A stretch of 62,327 nt of DNA, from NCBI GenBank assembly GCA_900320515.1, contig ONSJ01000011.1, positions 1 to 62,327 of the forward strand, written 5' to 3'. How positions within the stretch are numbered: position 1 is the stretch's first letter; every line of letters begins with the position of its first letter. Shown piece by piece: positions 46,086-54,357 of this stretch. The DNA comes from an uncultured Methanobrevibacter sp. GTDB taxonomy: Archaea; Methanobacteriota; Methanobacteria; Methanobacteriales; Methanobacteriaceae. A program made the translations under genes and the position numbers. A model generated the notes under the pieces. The model made no database searches, was not told the DNA's origin, and saw only the letters and a program-made list of their open reading frames with translations.

Positions 46086-47182
46086 CAAATCACCTCATAA
46101 CTCTGTTTTTTCTTTCTATCATAGTATTTTTTCTGCAACTTATCGAAGATTAATGAAACAGGAATGTCCATCGGACATACGTCATCACATTGACCACAGT
46201 CCACACAGCTGAAACTCATGTGGGACAATCTTACACCCTGGAAAGCTATTGGAACCGGTGGAATATTAGCTTCATCCTTGAAGTAAGGCTTGTTCAATTC
46301 ACAGTTTTCAAAGCACCAGCAGATTGGACAGACATCACGGCATGCATAACAGCTGATACATCGGCTCCATTCAGTCATTTCACTGACTGTAGGATAAGTG
46401 GCATCCTGATTCTTTTTGGCCATCTTGATCATGATGTTTTCAACTTTTGACCTTCCTTCAACAGCAGCGTCAGAAGGAGACTTGGTTTCAAGAATTCCGG
46501 CTTTTTTAGCACCATCTATCAATTCCTGACCTTTTTCATCATTGATTTCGATGAATGTCCAACCGTCTTCTGCACCCCAGTTTCCACAGGCGATATTTGC
46601 CTTTCTTGGGATTTTCACATCACATCTTTGGCAGTTGTTACGACGACCATATCCTTCATTTTCAAGGTCATGGATTTTCACAGCCTCTTCTGAGCCGTCA
46701 GCAAGTTCAATGATGAATTGACCCTTGTCAATTTCCTCGCTTACAACATCATCAGGATTGGCTTCGTAGAACAAGTCTATCATTTTTCTACCGCTAACTG
46801 GTGATACGGTTCCACCACAGTTCAAACCAATCATGTAAATGTTATCCCTGTTAATCTTATGTCTTGTTATAAGCTCTTCAACGGCCCTCATGTCACATGG
46901 CTTGACTGTAAATGCAACTTTTTTATCAATGAAATATTTTTGAACAAGATCCCCTATCATTGTTGGAGCACAATGATAAGACCCGGCAGTTTTTAATAAA
47001 TCCTCTGAATCGGTTACAAAAACCGGGAACGCATCATAAACATCATCCTGAGGGCTTAATGCTAAAACACCATCAACCAATCCTTCATCAAGCAAATATT
47101 TAAGAATACTTGTTACAGCTCCTCCACATTCACCTGCTTCAAGAATTTCATTATTTTGAGATTTTGCTAAAACATAACTCAT
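46085..47182 (-). CDS. flpB: FdhB/FrhB-like F420-binding iron-sulfur protein, FlpB
   Basis: 365 aa. The N-terminal [21 protein letters not shown] and [15 protein letters not shown] are motifs of the FrhB/FdhB flavin-F420 domain. [22 protein letters not shown] and the C-terminal pair [12 protein letters not shown] and [12 protein letters not shown] carry Fe-S clusters. It should exchange electrons between F420 and the clusters. Cotranslated with flpD. Confidence 0.75.
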   Translation of the reverse strand: MSYVLAKSQNNEILEAGECGGAVTSILKYLLDEGLVDGVLALSPQDDVYDAFPVFVTDSEDLLKTAGSYHCAPTMIGDLVQKYFIDKKVAFTVKPCDMRAVEELITRHKINRDNIYMIGLNCGGTVSPVSGRKMIDLFYEANPDDVVSEEIDKGQFIIELADGSEEAVKIHDLENEGYGRRNNCQRCDVKIPRKANIACGNWGAEDGWTFIEINDEKGQELIDGAKKAGILETKSPSDAAVEGRSKVENIMIKMAKKNQDATYPTVSEMTEWSRCISCYACRDVCPICWCFENCELNKPYFKDEANIPPVPIAFQGVRLSHMSFSCVDCGQCDDVCPMDIPVSLIFDKLQKKYYDRKKKQSYEVI

Positions 47183-47192
47183 ATTATCCCCT

Positions 47193-48206
47193 CTATTTGT
47201 TTAACTCCTCAATAACTTCGACAATACCTAAATTGTCAGATTCAATGACTGAACTGAAATTTTGCTCATCGCCCATCGCATTGACAAAAGACCCATCCTG
47301 TTCCAACCATGATTTGACAGGAACTACAATGTCTGCAATTTCGGTAGTGTCATTTTCGCAACATGCAAAACTGATGATTTTTGAGATTCTGCCGAAATCA
47401 TAATCAAAATCCTCTGTAATATCATCATTGAAAACCAGAAGCAATTTAGTGTTATCAAACAATTCAATCATTTCATCGCTTGATTTCGGATCAACGATGC
47501 CTAAAGCACCTTTTGTATTAGGTTTGCTGAAAACAGGCAAAACCTTACAGCTTAATGATTCCAATTTATCCAAATCGCCAGCCTCATCAACATAATTAAA
47601 TACAACAACTGAAGAATCATCAATTTCACCAGCGAATTTATCCAAAAATTCCTGAACTGATGAAGTGGATGTTTCATCTGCAATGTTGAAAGTGACTGCA
47701 TTTTCATTTTTGCTCAAGGCATAAATTTTTGCATCATTCTGCTTTGCATGAACAATCCTTCTTCCAATCAATGGATTTTCATACAGCAAATCCCCAATTG
47801 CAAATACCTTGCCTGCAGCTGCAAGCTCATCATATGAAGCGACATCATCAACATTTTTCAAATCATCTGAATAAAATCCTATGTTGAATCCATTGGATTC
47901 TGCGAAGTTTTTAATCGCTTCAACCTCTTCAATAGTATCATATCCTGAACAGATTACAGATACTTCTGATGAATCACAGGATTTAATTTCCTTTGAAGCG
48001 TCTGCAATTGCCTTTTCAGAATCGATATCTTCAAATTTGCTTTCACAGCATTCAATGGAATTTCTTCCATTCAAACAGTTTTTACCAGCATTGACTGGAT
48101 GTCTCTTATAGGGAAATGTCCCAACAATTTCTTCACCATCTAAAATCACGTTTATACCACAACCAACACTACATGAAGGGCATAACGTGTGTTTAATTTC
48201 AAACAT
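47193..48206 (-). CDS. flpC: Formate dehydrogenase alpha-like protein, short form, FlpC
   Basis: About 337 aa, roughly half of a true FdhA. The N-terminus has HTLCPSCSVGCGINVI, a molybdopterin-oxidoreductase Fe-S motif with the later CLNG Cys, then a truncated domain including ADIVVPVKSWLEQDGSFVNAMG. The large catalytic part with the Cys/SeCys active site is missing, so it is unlikely to oxidise formate itself. Start ATG 48206 follows GGTGA. Confidence 0.65.
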   Translation of the reverse strand: MFEIKHTLCPSCSVGCGINVILDGEEIVGTFPYKRHPVNAGKNCLNGRNSIECCESKFEDIDSEKAIADASKEIKSCDSSEVSVICSGYDTIEEVEAIKNFAESNGFNIGFYSDDLKNVDDVASYDELAAAGKVFAIGDLLYENPLIGRRIVHAKQNDAKIYALSKNENAVTFNIADETSTSSVQEFLDKFAGEIDDSSVVVFNYVDEAGDLDKLESLSCKVLPVFSKPNTKGALGIVDPKSSDEMIELFDNTKLLLVFNDDITEDFDYDFGRISKIISFACCENDTTEIADIVVPVKSWLEQDGSFVNAMGDEQNFSSVIESDNLGIVEVIEELNK

Positions 48207-48222
48207 AATACTCACCAAATCT

Positions 48223-48573
48223 TTAAAAAGCAGCATTCATATTTACTGCAGAATTTGTATCCTCTTTCAATAGCTCATAATTTGATTGCCTGGTTAATGA
48301 AATCATATTCATTAACATAGTACATGCGTGATGGAAAACAATTTGAGAACATTCCTGCTGGAGGAACTCTTCAAAAATGTCCAACATGACCAATCCTTCA
48401 ACCTTGAAATTTAAATTTAGGCATTCAGCGGATTTTAAAACAATATTGTAGTTCACATTCCTTTGATCAGTATTGGTATACTCAACTGACCAGTCAATGT
48501 CCAAATTTAAATTCGTATTTTTGGGATTGTGATTTTCTCTAATCATTGCTATTTTTTCTACAGTAATTTCCAC
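48223..48573 (-). CDS. First gene of flp operon, FlpE-like, unknown function
   Basis: About 116 aa, mixed alpha/beta, no Cys cluster motif and no membrane helix (it has only two isolated Cys). The segment LNFKVEGLVMLDIFEEF and the following helix (HHACTMLMNMISLTRQS) faintly recall SecB-like folds, a weak impression. Assigned FlpE only by position. Start GTG 48573 is chosen for GGAGA 7 bases upstream; the frame opens at 48618. Confidence 0.5.
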   Translation of the reverse strand: MEITVEKIAMIRENHNPKNTNLNLDIDWSVEYTNTDQRNVNYNIVLKSAECLNLNFKVEGLVMLDIFEEFLQQECSQIVFHHACTMLMNMISLTRQSNYELLKEDTNSAVNMNAAF

Positions 48574-48654
48574 ACTACTCTCTCCAATTATTATTAAAAT
48601 AATCTCCAAATTATTCAAATTAACAAATTAATTAAAATAATCTATATAGTAATG

Positions 48655-48700
48655 AATAGTAATAACCATATAAATGTTATTAAAGTATTACTCTGCAAAT
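48655..48700 (-). promoter_or_regulatory. flp operon promoter with NikR-like element
   Basis: AGTAATA (48658-48664) and TATTACT (48686-48692) enclose a minus-strand TATA (TTTATATGG); predicted start near 48645, giving a leader of about 70 nt. Same spacing (21) and nearly the same sequence as the element at 44943. The rest of the gap 48701-48970 is AT-rich with no gene seen. Confidence 0.6.
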
Positions 48701-48970
48701 TTAAAGTTTTAAAGTAAATTAAGAAGAATTAATTATTTAATAAATAAACTGATGACAGTAACAACTCAGTTTTATTAAACAAGCATCTCAAGCAAGTTTT
48801 CAATGAAAATTAATAATTAAGAAAATCATTTAAATACTAATAATATTAAAAAAAGAGAATAAAACGTTTAGTTGAATCAAATTAAGAAAAATATAACATT
48901 TATTTTTTGAAAATAAGTAATTAAATTAAATTTAAGAAGAAAAATATAATAAAATAGATAAAGAAAAAAT

Positions 48971-48997
48971 AGTAATACTTTTTATAAAAATAATACT
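48971..48997. promoter_or_regulatory. Outer GTAATA-type element upstream of flp
   Basis: AGTA-N19-TACT around ACTTTTTATAAAAATAA, preceded by T and followed by ACTTT. It may be a second, distal flp promoter. It lies just after the end of hcgG, about 300 bp before the inner flp promoter. Confidence 0.45.
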
Positions 48998-49031
48998 ACT
49001 TTAAAGCATAATTTTTTATAAAAAATTATTA

Positions 49032-50528
49032 CTAAACTATTGTTAATGCATTTGGAACTTTTTTCAAAATGCTTTCCTTGACCGGAATCATTGTTGATGA
49101 TGCGATTGAAAAGTCCGCACTATCGGCTGCAGCCTTGTCATCCTTTTCAGCAATGATTGTGGCGTTCAAAGCATCTTGAAGATTACTGACAGTGTTTTTC
49201 AATACCCAATCGTCAACATCTGAAATTATGATTTCATCAACATACCTGTCCAATTCGTTTGCAATAACCCATGAGATAAACCGTCCCCCATGCAAGGAGA
49301 CAACATTTCCGCGAGCCAATTCAACAATATCGCTTAAGGTATGTTTCAGTTCGATATTCTGATACATCCTTGAGTTGACCAAAGTTGCCCAGTGGGCATC
49401 TCCAACATGATATGATCCGATTTTCCTAGGATATACATAATCCGGCCCGGCAATCTTGACAGCTGTTGCCAATGACAACAGGTCATGCTTTTGGACAGGA
49501 AGGCCACGATTCGGAAACTCCTCATTGATGATTTGTATGATTCTTGGAAGCCCGAACTTTCCGCGCCTGGCTGTTCCCGGCTCATATCCGCACATATATC
49601 CATGATGATTTTTAGGAAATCCTGTAATGACCATGTTCAATCCTGTTCTCAAACCTGCACGAACCTCATGTTCATAGGCCCCGTTGGTGGCCACCACTTT
49701 ACCTGGAGACAATATCCTTGCAGCTGCAATTGTTTTTGCAAAGCTTTCAGTGGTGTTTTCGCATCTGTTGAAAGGACCTCCCTCAACAACAATGACATCT
49801 GCACCGATTTCAATGGATTTTTCAAAACCGGTTATGACCTCATCATATCCGTCGCCGACAAACATGATGGATTCAAGGCCTCTGCCATATTTTTTAGCCA
49901 ATTGTGCAATGTCTTCAGCTTCCCTTAATGGAGCCGCATGACCGTCACCAGTCTGTTCGCAAGTGACATTTACCGCAACGGATGATGACAGTTTAACCCA
50001 TTCCTCCTTATCGTCCTTTTGTTCTAGCTCCTTATCGATCAGGCGCTCATGAATCCTGCCTCTGGGACATTCCGTGAATGCAGGACCCTTATTATAGCAT
50101 TCACCCCCACATCCACTAATGTTTTTTGGAAGTCTCATCGCACCGTTTTCACCGAAATGGTCCAAATCAAGGGGAACATCAACAATCTCATGAACCTTCT
50201 GCATAACTTCAAGTCCGGTCATTCCGAATTTTTCGCCGATGTCTGAAAACGCATAAGCACAGATGTGAATTGGAGCGCCGATCATATCAGACAAGCGACA
50301 GTTACCCAACAAATCCATTATCTCCAAATCAGAGGCGCATGTTCCGGCAACCACTTCAGTCAGGTCACATCCTAAAGGAAACCTTTTAAATTGCATTCCC
50401 AATTTCATTGTCTCTTTAAGGGAAAGTTCTGAAATCGCATCAACGACGGAGGTCACATCCTTGTCCATTTTTGATATTTGAATTGCGGCATCATCATCAT
50501 AAACCGCCTTTTTTATTAAGTCATACAT
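49032..50528 (-). CDS. hcgG: [Fe]-hydrogenase cofactor biosynthesis protein HcgG
   Basis: 498 aa, near the known length for HcgG. GCDLTEVVAGTCASDLEIMD, NISGCGGECYNKGPAFTECP (Cys-rich), VAVNVTCEQTGDGHAAPLRE and IVVEGGPFNRCENTTESFA are conserved blocks of this hmd-linked family; the C-terminal part resembles a fibrillarin-like methyltransferase fold. It is required for the FeGP cofactor. Divergent from hmd, sharing a 382-bp regulatory gap. Confidence 0.8.
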   Translation of the reverse strand: MYDLIKKAVYDDDAAIQISKMDKDVTSVVDAISELSLKETMKLGMQFKRFPLGCDLTEVVAGTCASDLEIMDLLGNCRLSDMIGAPIHICAYAFSDIGEKFGMTGLEVMQKVHEIVDVPLDLDHFGENGAMRLPKNISGCGGECYNKGPAFTECPRGRIHERLIDKELEQKDDKEEWVKLSSSVAVNVTCEQTGDGHAAPLREAEDIAQLAKKYGRGLESIMFVGDGYDEVITGFEKSIEIGADVIVVEGGPFNRCENTTESFAKTIAAARILSPGKVVATNGAYEHEVRAGLRTGLNMVITGFPKNHHGYMCGYEPGTARRGKFGLPRIIQIINEEFPNRGLPVQKHDLLSLATAVKIAGPDYVYPRKIGSYHVGDAHWATLVNSRMYQNIELKHTLSDIVELARGNVVSLHGGRFISWVIANELDRYVDEIIISDVDDWVLKNTVSNLQDALNATIIAEKDDKAAADSADFSIASSTMIPVKESILKKVPNALTIV

Positions 50529-50596
50529 GAAATTTTACTCCAAAATTACTTTATCTAATATTATTTTCAGTGAAATCATCAATAAATAAGTTTCGA

Positions 50597-50612
50597 TTTA
50601 GGCAAACCTAAA
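50597..50612. promoter_or_regulatory. DtxR-type box in the hcgG leader
   Basis: TTTAGGCAAACCTAAA, perfect palindrome, about 69 bp before the hcgG start and downstream (in the hcgG direction) of the likely promoter. It suggests metal-repressor control of hcgG in addition to the GTAATAC elements. Confidence 0.65.
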
Positions 50613-50645
50613 ACAAATCCCTATCAATTATAACGTGAAATAAAA

Positions 50646-50695
50646 AGTATTACTAAACTTAATTAAAATAAAAAAATAGTAATACTAGTATTACT
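50646..50695. promoter_or_regulatory. NikR-like elements in the hcgG-hmd gap
   Basis: AGTAATACTAGTATTACT at 50678-50695 is a perfect 18-bp palindrome of two head-to-head GTAATAC half-sites, and AAGTATTAC (50646-50654) lies 24 bp away. Read on minus, GTAATACTTTTTATT is a possible hcgG promoter. Confidence 0.6.
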
Positions 50696-50731
50696 AATAA
50701 CTAAAAAAGGATAAAAAAAATAATACTAAAA

Positions 50732-50822
50732 AAAGAGTAATAACAAGTTTTAAATAGTACGATAATTTAAATAATATTTATTACTGCATGGAATAAAACT
50801 ACCATAATTTTTATTACTCTTT
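50732..50822. promoter_or_regulatory. Long inverted repeat around the distal hmd promoter
   Basis: AAAGAGTAATAA (50732-50743) and TTATTACTCTTT (50811-50822) are perfect 12-bp inverted copies carrying the GTAATA element. Between them TTTTAAATAGT (50748-50758) is a TATA box; a near-copy, TTTTTAAATAGTTT, at 50855-50868 is the proximal hmd promoter. Confidence 0.5.
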
Positions 50823-50860
50823 GAGTTCTACTCATGGAGTCTCCATGCAGTAAAACTTTT
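50780..50860 (+). ncRNA. Predicted hmd leader hairpin or short RNA
   Basis: TTACTGCATGGA (50781-50792) and TCCATGCAGTAA (50842-50853) form a perfect 12-bp stem. Its 5' side falls where transcription from the distal promoter should start, and it is followed by AAACTTTTT, a weak terminator-like tract. ATGGAG/CTCCAT inside offers an alternative fold. Could be a short RNA, a regulatory leader of hmd, or a DNA-level element. Confidence 0.4.
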
Positions 50861-50910
50861 TAAATAGTTTCAACTATTATAAAAGTTCATTAAAATAAGG
50901 AGACAAAAGA

Positions 50911-51944
50911 ATGGTACTTTCTAAATTAAAAGAAAAATTTGGAAACCATGAAAACAAAGGAGGCAAAAAAATGAAAGTAGCAATTTTAGGTGCAGGATGT
51001 TACAGAACACACGCTGCAAGTGGAATTACCAACTTCTCAAGAGCTTGTGAAGTTGCAGAAGCGAAATGGGTGCAGAATTATTAGAATTAGCTGGCGTAGA
51101 TGAAGTAGTCGTATCCGACCCAATTTTTGACGGAGACTTTGTAGTAGTAGATGACTTTGATTACGCAGAAGTAATTGCAGCACACAAAGCAGGAAACCCA
51201 GAAGATGTAATGCCTGCTATCAGAGCAAAAGTAAACGAATTAGCTGAAACCGTACCAAAACCAGCTAAAGGTGCTATTCACTTTACTCACCCTGAAGACT
51301 TAGGTATGAAATGTATTAACGATGATTCCGAAGCAGTAGCAGACGCTGACTGGGTAATGACCTGGTTACCGGAAGGTGGTATGCAACCTGACATCATCAA
51401 AAACTTCGCTGATGATATTAAAGACGGTGCAATCGTAACCCACGCATGTACTATCCCAACTCCTGGATTAAACAAAATCTTCGAAGATTTAGGTAAAAAC
51501 GTGAACGTAGCTTCCTACCACCCAGGTGCTGTACCTGAAATGAAAGGACAAGTTTACATTGCTGAAGGATTCGCTGACCAAGCTGCAATTGACACTTTAG
51601 TAGACTTAGGTCAAAAAGCAAGAGGATCCGCTTTCACATTACCAGCAAACATGGTTGGTCCAGTATGTGACATGTGTTCAGCAGTTACCGCTATTACCTA
51701 CGCAGGTCTTTTAGCATACAGAGACACAGTTACTCAAATCTTAGGTGCACCAGCTGGATTTGCACAAATGATGGCTAACGAAGCTTTAACCAATGTAACT
51801 GCATTAATGCAAAACGAAGGTATCGACAAAATGGACGATGCACTAAACCCAGCTGCATTATTAGGTACCGCTGACTCAATGAACTTCGGTTCATTAGCAG
51901 ACATCGTACCTACCATACTCGATTACTTAGGTAAAGACGAATAA
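50911..51944 (+). pseudogene. hmd: [Fe]-hydrogenase Hmd, disrupted by deletion and frameshift
   Basis: The frame from ATG 50971 (GGAGG 7 bases upstream) encodes the Hmd N-terminus MKVAILGAGCYRTHAASG through ACEVAE, then reads AKWVQNY and stops at 51084. The rest, from MGAELLELAGVDEVVV to the stop at 51944, is in another frame (from 51066). Compared with the Hmd sequence of Methanothermobacter as I recall it, about 15 residues after ACEVAE (a VGKPEIAMTHS-type segment) are missing; 5 bases stand where about 45 are expected. The Cys ligand in THACTIPT is intact. An in-frame ATG at 50911 with its own GGAG would add 20 residues. Codon use is that of a very highly expressed gene, so the damage is recent or an assembly error. 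Confidence 0.85.
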
Positions 51945-51952
51945 ACACAATA

Positions 51953-51996
51953 TAAGTTGATTGTTGGTTAACCCCAACAATTTTAACTTATTTTTT
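51953..51996 (+). terminator. Terminator after hmd
   Basis: Outer stem TAAGTT/AACTTA and inner stem TTGTTGG/CCAACAA form a hairpin followed by TTTTTT. Fits a strong transcription stop between hmd and hcgA. Confidence 0.7.
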
Positions 51997-52069
51997 AATC
52001 GTTAAGAAATTAGCTATTAAAAAATAAGTTGAAGCAATTTCAATAAAAATACGAGAGATAGATGGTTAT

Positions 52070-53068
52070 ATGATTGATGAAATTTTAGAAAAAGCAAGAC
52101 AAGGAAAAGAATTAAGCGACGAGGAATTTTTAGAATTGTTAGATATCGAGGACGATGACGATTTGGAGAAATTGTTCAAGATAGCATGCGGCATAAGAGA
52201 CAGTCAATCAAAAGTAATCAAGCTAACTTCTACTGTACACCTTACAAACAAATGCCAGATCCAACCTAGATGTGAATATTGCGGATTTGCAGAGGAAACT
52301 TCCGAAAAAGGATATTTCAATGCATTTTACAAATCAAATGATGAAATATTAATGGCTGTTAAATCTATCGAAGAGGCACATATTCCCCGCGTAAGCTGTT
52401 CCGGAGGATATGGCTATAAAGGAAAGCAAGCAGTTAATGCATGCAAAATCGTAAAGGAAAATTCAAACCTGGAAATTCTTGTCAATGTCGGAGGAGACCT
52501 GACTGAAAAATCAGTTCAGGATTTGGCGGATTTGGGTGCAGACACAATATGCTGCAATCTAGAAACAATAAACGAGGACGTGTTCTATCAAAGAAAACCT
52601 GGAGACTCCTTAGACCAAAGGATACTAACCTGCAAAAGGGTGAGCGATGCAGGCGTAGGATTATCCTCAGGCCTACTATTGGGACTTGGGGAAAGCAAGG
52701 AAGACAGAATAAAGCACTTGCGTTACCTGTCCAACTTCAAGACCTTGGAAGAGATTCCAATAATGGGATTCAATCCATATGAAGGAACACCTATGGCAGA
52801 CTGGCCGCCTTTCCCATTGAAAGAGCAGCTGAAGATGGTTGCAGTCACAAGAATAATGTATCCTTCAATTACAATAACAATGCCGACTCCAACCGTCGGA
52901 CCTGAAAATGTGGAATTTTCACTTAAGGCCGGAGCGAACAACCTGGCAACCGTCATAGCCGACAATTACCCTCATGAAGTCAAGGGAGTGGGTTCCCCAA
53001 ATTATGGAAATTATTCCGAAGTTGTCAACGTTATTGAAAAATTGGATTTGGTACCTCAAACTATTTAA
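52070..53068 (+). CDS. hcgA: Radical SAM protein HcgA of FeGP cofactor biosynthesis
   Basis: 332 aa. The cluster motif is CQIQPRCEYCGF, i.e. C-x5-C-x2-C, the unusual spacing that marks HcgA among BioB/ThiH-like radical SAM enzymes. VSCSGGYGYKG and IMGFNPYEGTPM are further blocks. It is needed early in building the pyridinol or its ligands; the exact reaction is best taken from the family literature. First gene of a six-gene operon; separate from hmd by a terminator. Confidence 0.85.
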   Translation: MIDEILEKARQGKELSDEEFLELLDIEDDDDLEKLFKIACGIRDSQSKVIKLTSTVHLTNKCQIQPRCEYCGFAEETSEKGYFNAFYKSNDEILMAVKSIEEAHIPRVSCSGGYGYKGKQAVNACKIVKENSNLEILVNVGGDLTEKSVQDLADLGADTICCNLETINEDVFYQRKPGDSLDQRILTCKRVSDAGVGLSSGLLLGLGESKEDRIKHLRYLSNFKTLEEIPIMGFNPYEGTPMADWPPFPLKEQLKMVAVTRIMYPSITITMPTPTVGPENVEFSLKAGANNLATVIADNYPHEVKGVGSPNYGNYSEVVNVIEKLDLVPQTI

Positions 53069-53092
53069 TCTCTTTTTTTAGGAGGTGACAAA

Positions 53093-53575
53093 ATGGCATT
53101 TGAAAGAATGATAAGAAACGCATTTGAAGAGTCCAGAAACAACTGCAGATTCGGAGACACACTTGAAGAAATCAGAGAAATTCAGGATTATGTCAGAAAT
53201 GCTAAAAAAATTTACATACCAAACAAGAACGGCATAAAAGTGGAAGTCCTGAATCAAGTTTTAAGCGAATATGACCTGCCTTCTGCAGAAATACTCCATA
53301 TCAATACCAATACTGCAGACACCAGCAGAATTCCCGCTCTTGCAAAAGCCTATATGGCACTTGACCAAAGCGATGCTGACTTGATAATAGCAAGAGGCCG
53401 TTTGGGAATTCCAGGATCCGGTTCACTACTTATTTTCATTGACAATAAGGGAAGAATATTGACTGCAGGAACTTCACCTTCACATATAATTCATAAAAAA
53501 TCTATTGAAGAAGCCGTTTACAGCGAAGCATGTGAAGCACTTGAAAAGATTGGTTTCAAGAAGGTTAAACAATGA
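53093..53575 (+). CDS. hcgB: Guanylyltransferase HcgB of FeGP cofactor biosynthesis
   Basis: 160 aa. Conserved blocks INTNTADTSRIPALAKAYMA and IIARGRLGIPGSGSLLIF match HcgB, which couples GTP to the pyridinol to give guanylylpyridinol. GGAGGTGA lies before the ATG. Overlaps hcgC by 4 bp. Confidence 0.85.
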   Translation: MAFERMIRNAFEESRNNCRFGDTLEEIREIQDYVRNAKKIYIPNKNGIKVEVLNQVLSEYDLPSAEILHINTNTADTSRIPALAKAYMALDQSDADLIIARGRLGIPGSGSLLIFIDNKGRILTAGTSPSHIIHKKSIEEAVYSEACEALEKIGFKKVKQ

Positions 53576-54357
53576 ATGTCGATACAGGAATTACTTCAGA
53601 AGTACTGACAATTAAATCCGAAACTAAATTGATTGATATTTTCAACAGAATTATAGATAAAAAATCCGAAGCTGTTTTTGACTACATTGAAAGCTTGAAT
53701 TTTGATGAAAACAAAAAGATAATTGTCATTGGAACTTATTTCACCGGAGTTGGAATCGTCAAAAGATTGAGTGAAAAATACAAAAACATATTACTGATTG
53801 ACATTTATCCCCATCTTGAAGAGCTGCTTCATACTGATTTGGGCGGCAAGCCTATAACTAATGCTGATTTTTCATCCGATTTGGATCTGATTTATTCAGG
53901 GGATGTCGTAATAGACACAACAGGATTTGGAGGAATCAATATTGAGCAGTCATCAAAATTTGATGTTGAGACATTCATAATAGAAGATCCTGTAGCTGAA
54001 GACAATGATAAGCTTTTAGCTGAAAAAAATAACATCCATGAAAGATTAGAGGTCGTTAAAGCTAAAAATAAGGCAATCATAAAAACCAAAGGCATCGATA
54101 CAAAAACCTCCGGAACGATGACATTGACAATTGGCGTTTTAACCAATCTGATTAACAAGTTTCTTGAAAAGGAAGGCGTTCTTTATTGTGCCTGTGAAAT
54201 GGGATTCTATGAAGAGGTCATTTTCAAAGAAATGGACATTGACAAATTCGTTGAACTGGCTAATGTGAATGCCTTTAAAGTCTCAACAATCAATCCCTTT
54301 GATTTGGATGAACTGATTGTAGAAGAGATAAGCAAAATTACCGCAAAAATGATTTAA
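53572..54357 (+). CDS. hcgC: SAM-dependent methyltransferase HcgC of FeGP cofactor biosynthesis
   Basis: 261 aa. KKIIVIGTYFTGVGIVKRLS is the Rossmann glycine motif, and VVIDTTGFGGI, FIIEDPVAED and KGIDTKTSGTMTLTIGVLT follow. HcgC methylates C3 of the pyridinol. The next gene begins at the base after its stop. Confidence 0.82.
   Translation: MNVDTGITSEVLTIKSETKLIDIFNRIIDKKSEAVFDYIESLNFDENKKIIVIGTYFTGVGIVKRLSEKYKNILLIDIYPHLEELLHTDLGGKPITNADFSSDLDLIYSGDVVIDTTGFGGINIEQSSKFDVETFIIEDPVAEDNDKLLAEKNNIHERLEVVKAKNKAIIKTKGIDTKTSGTMTLTIGVLTNLINKFLEKEGVLYCACEMGFYEEVIFKEMDIDKFVELANVNAFKVSTINPFDLDELIVEEISKITAKMI

Noticed and set aside
47193..48206. Complete formate dehydrogenase alpha subunit
   Set aside because: About half the expected length; the catalytic molybdopterin domains with active-site Cys/SeCys are missing and no continuation is found in other frames.
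50732..50822. The 12-bp inverted repeat as an RNA hairpin
   Set aside because: Its left arm lies upstream of the likely distal start point, so it would not be in the transcript; a DNA operator pair is more likely.
50911..51944. Two separate genes (a short peptide and a shortened Hmd) instead of a broken hmd
   Set aside because: Both parts align end to end with single-chain Hmd, and the second frame has no ribosome-binding site of its own.
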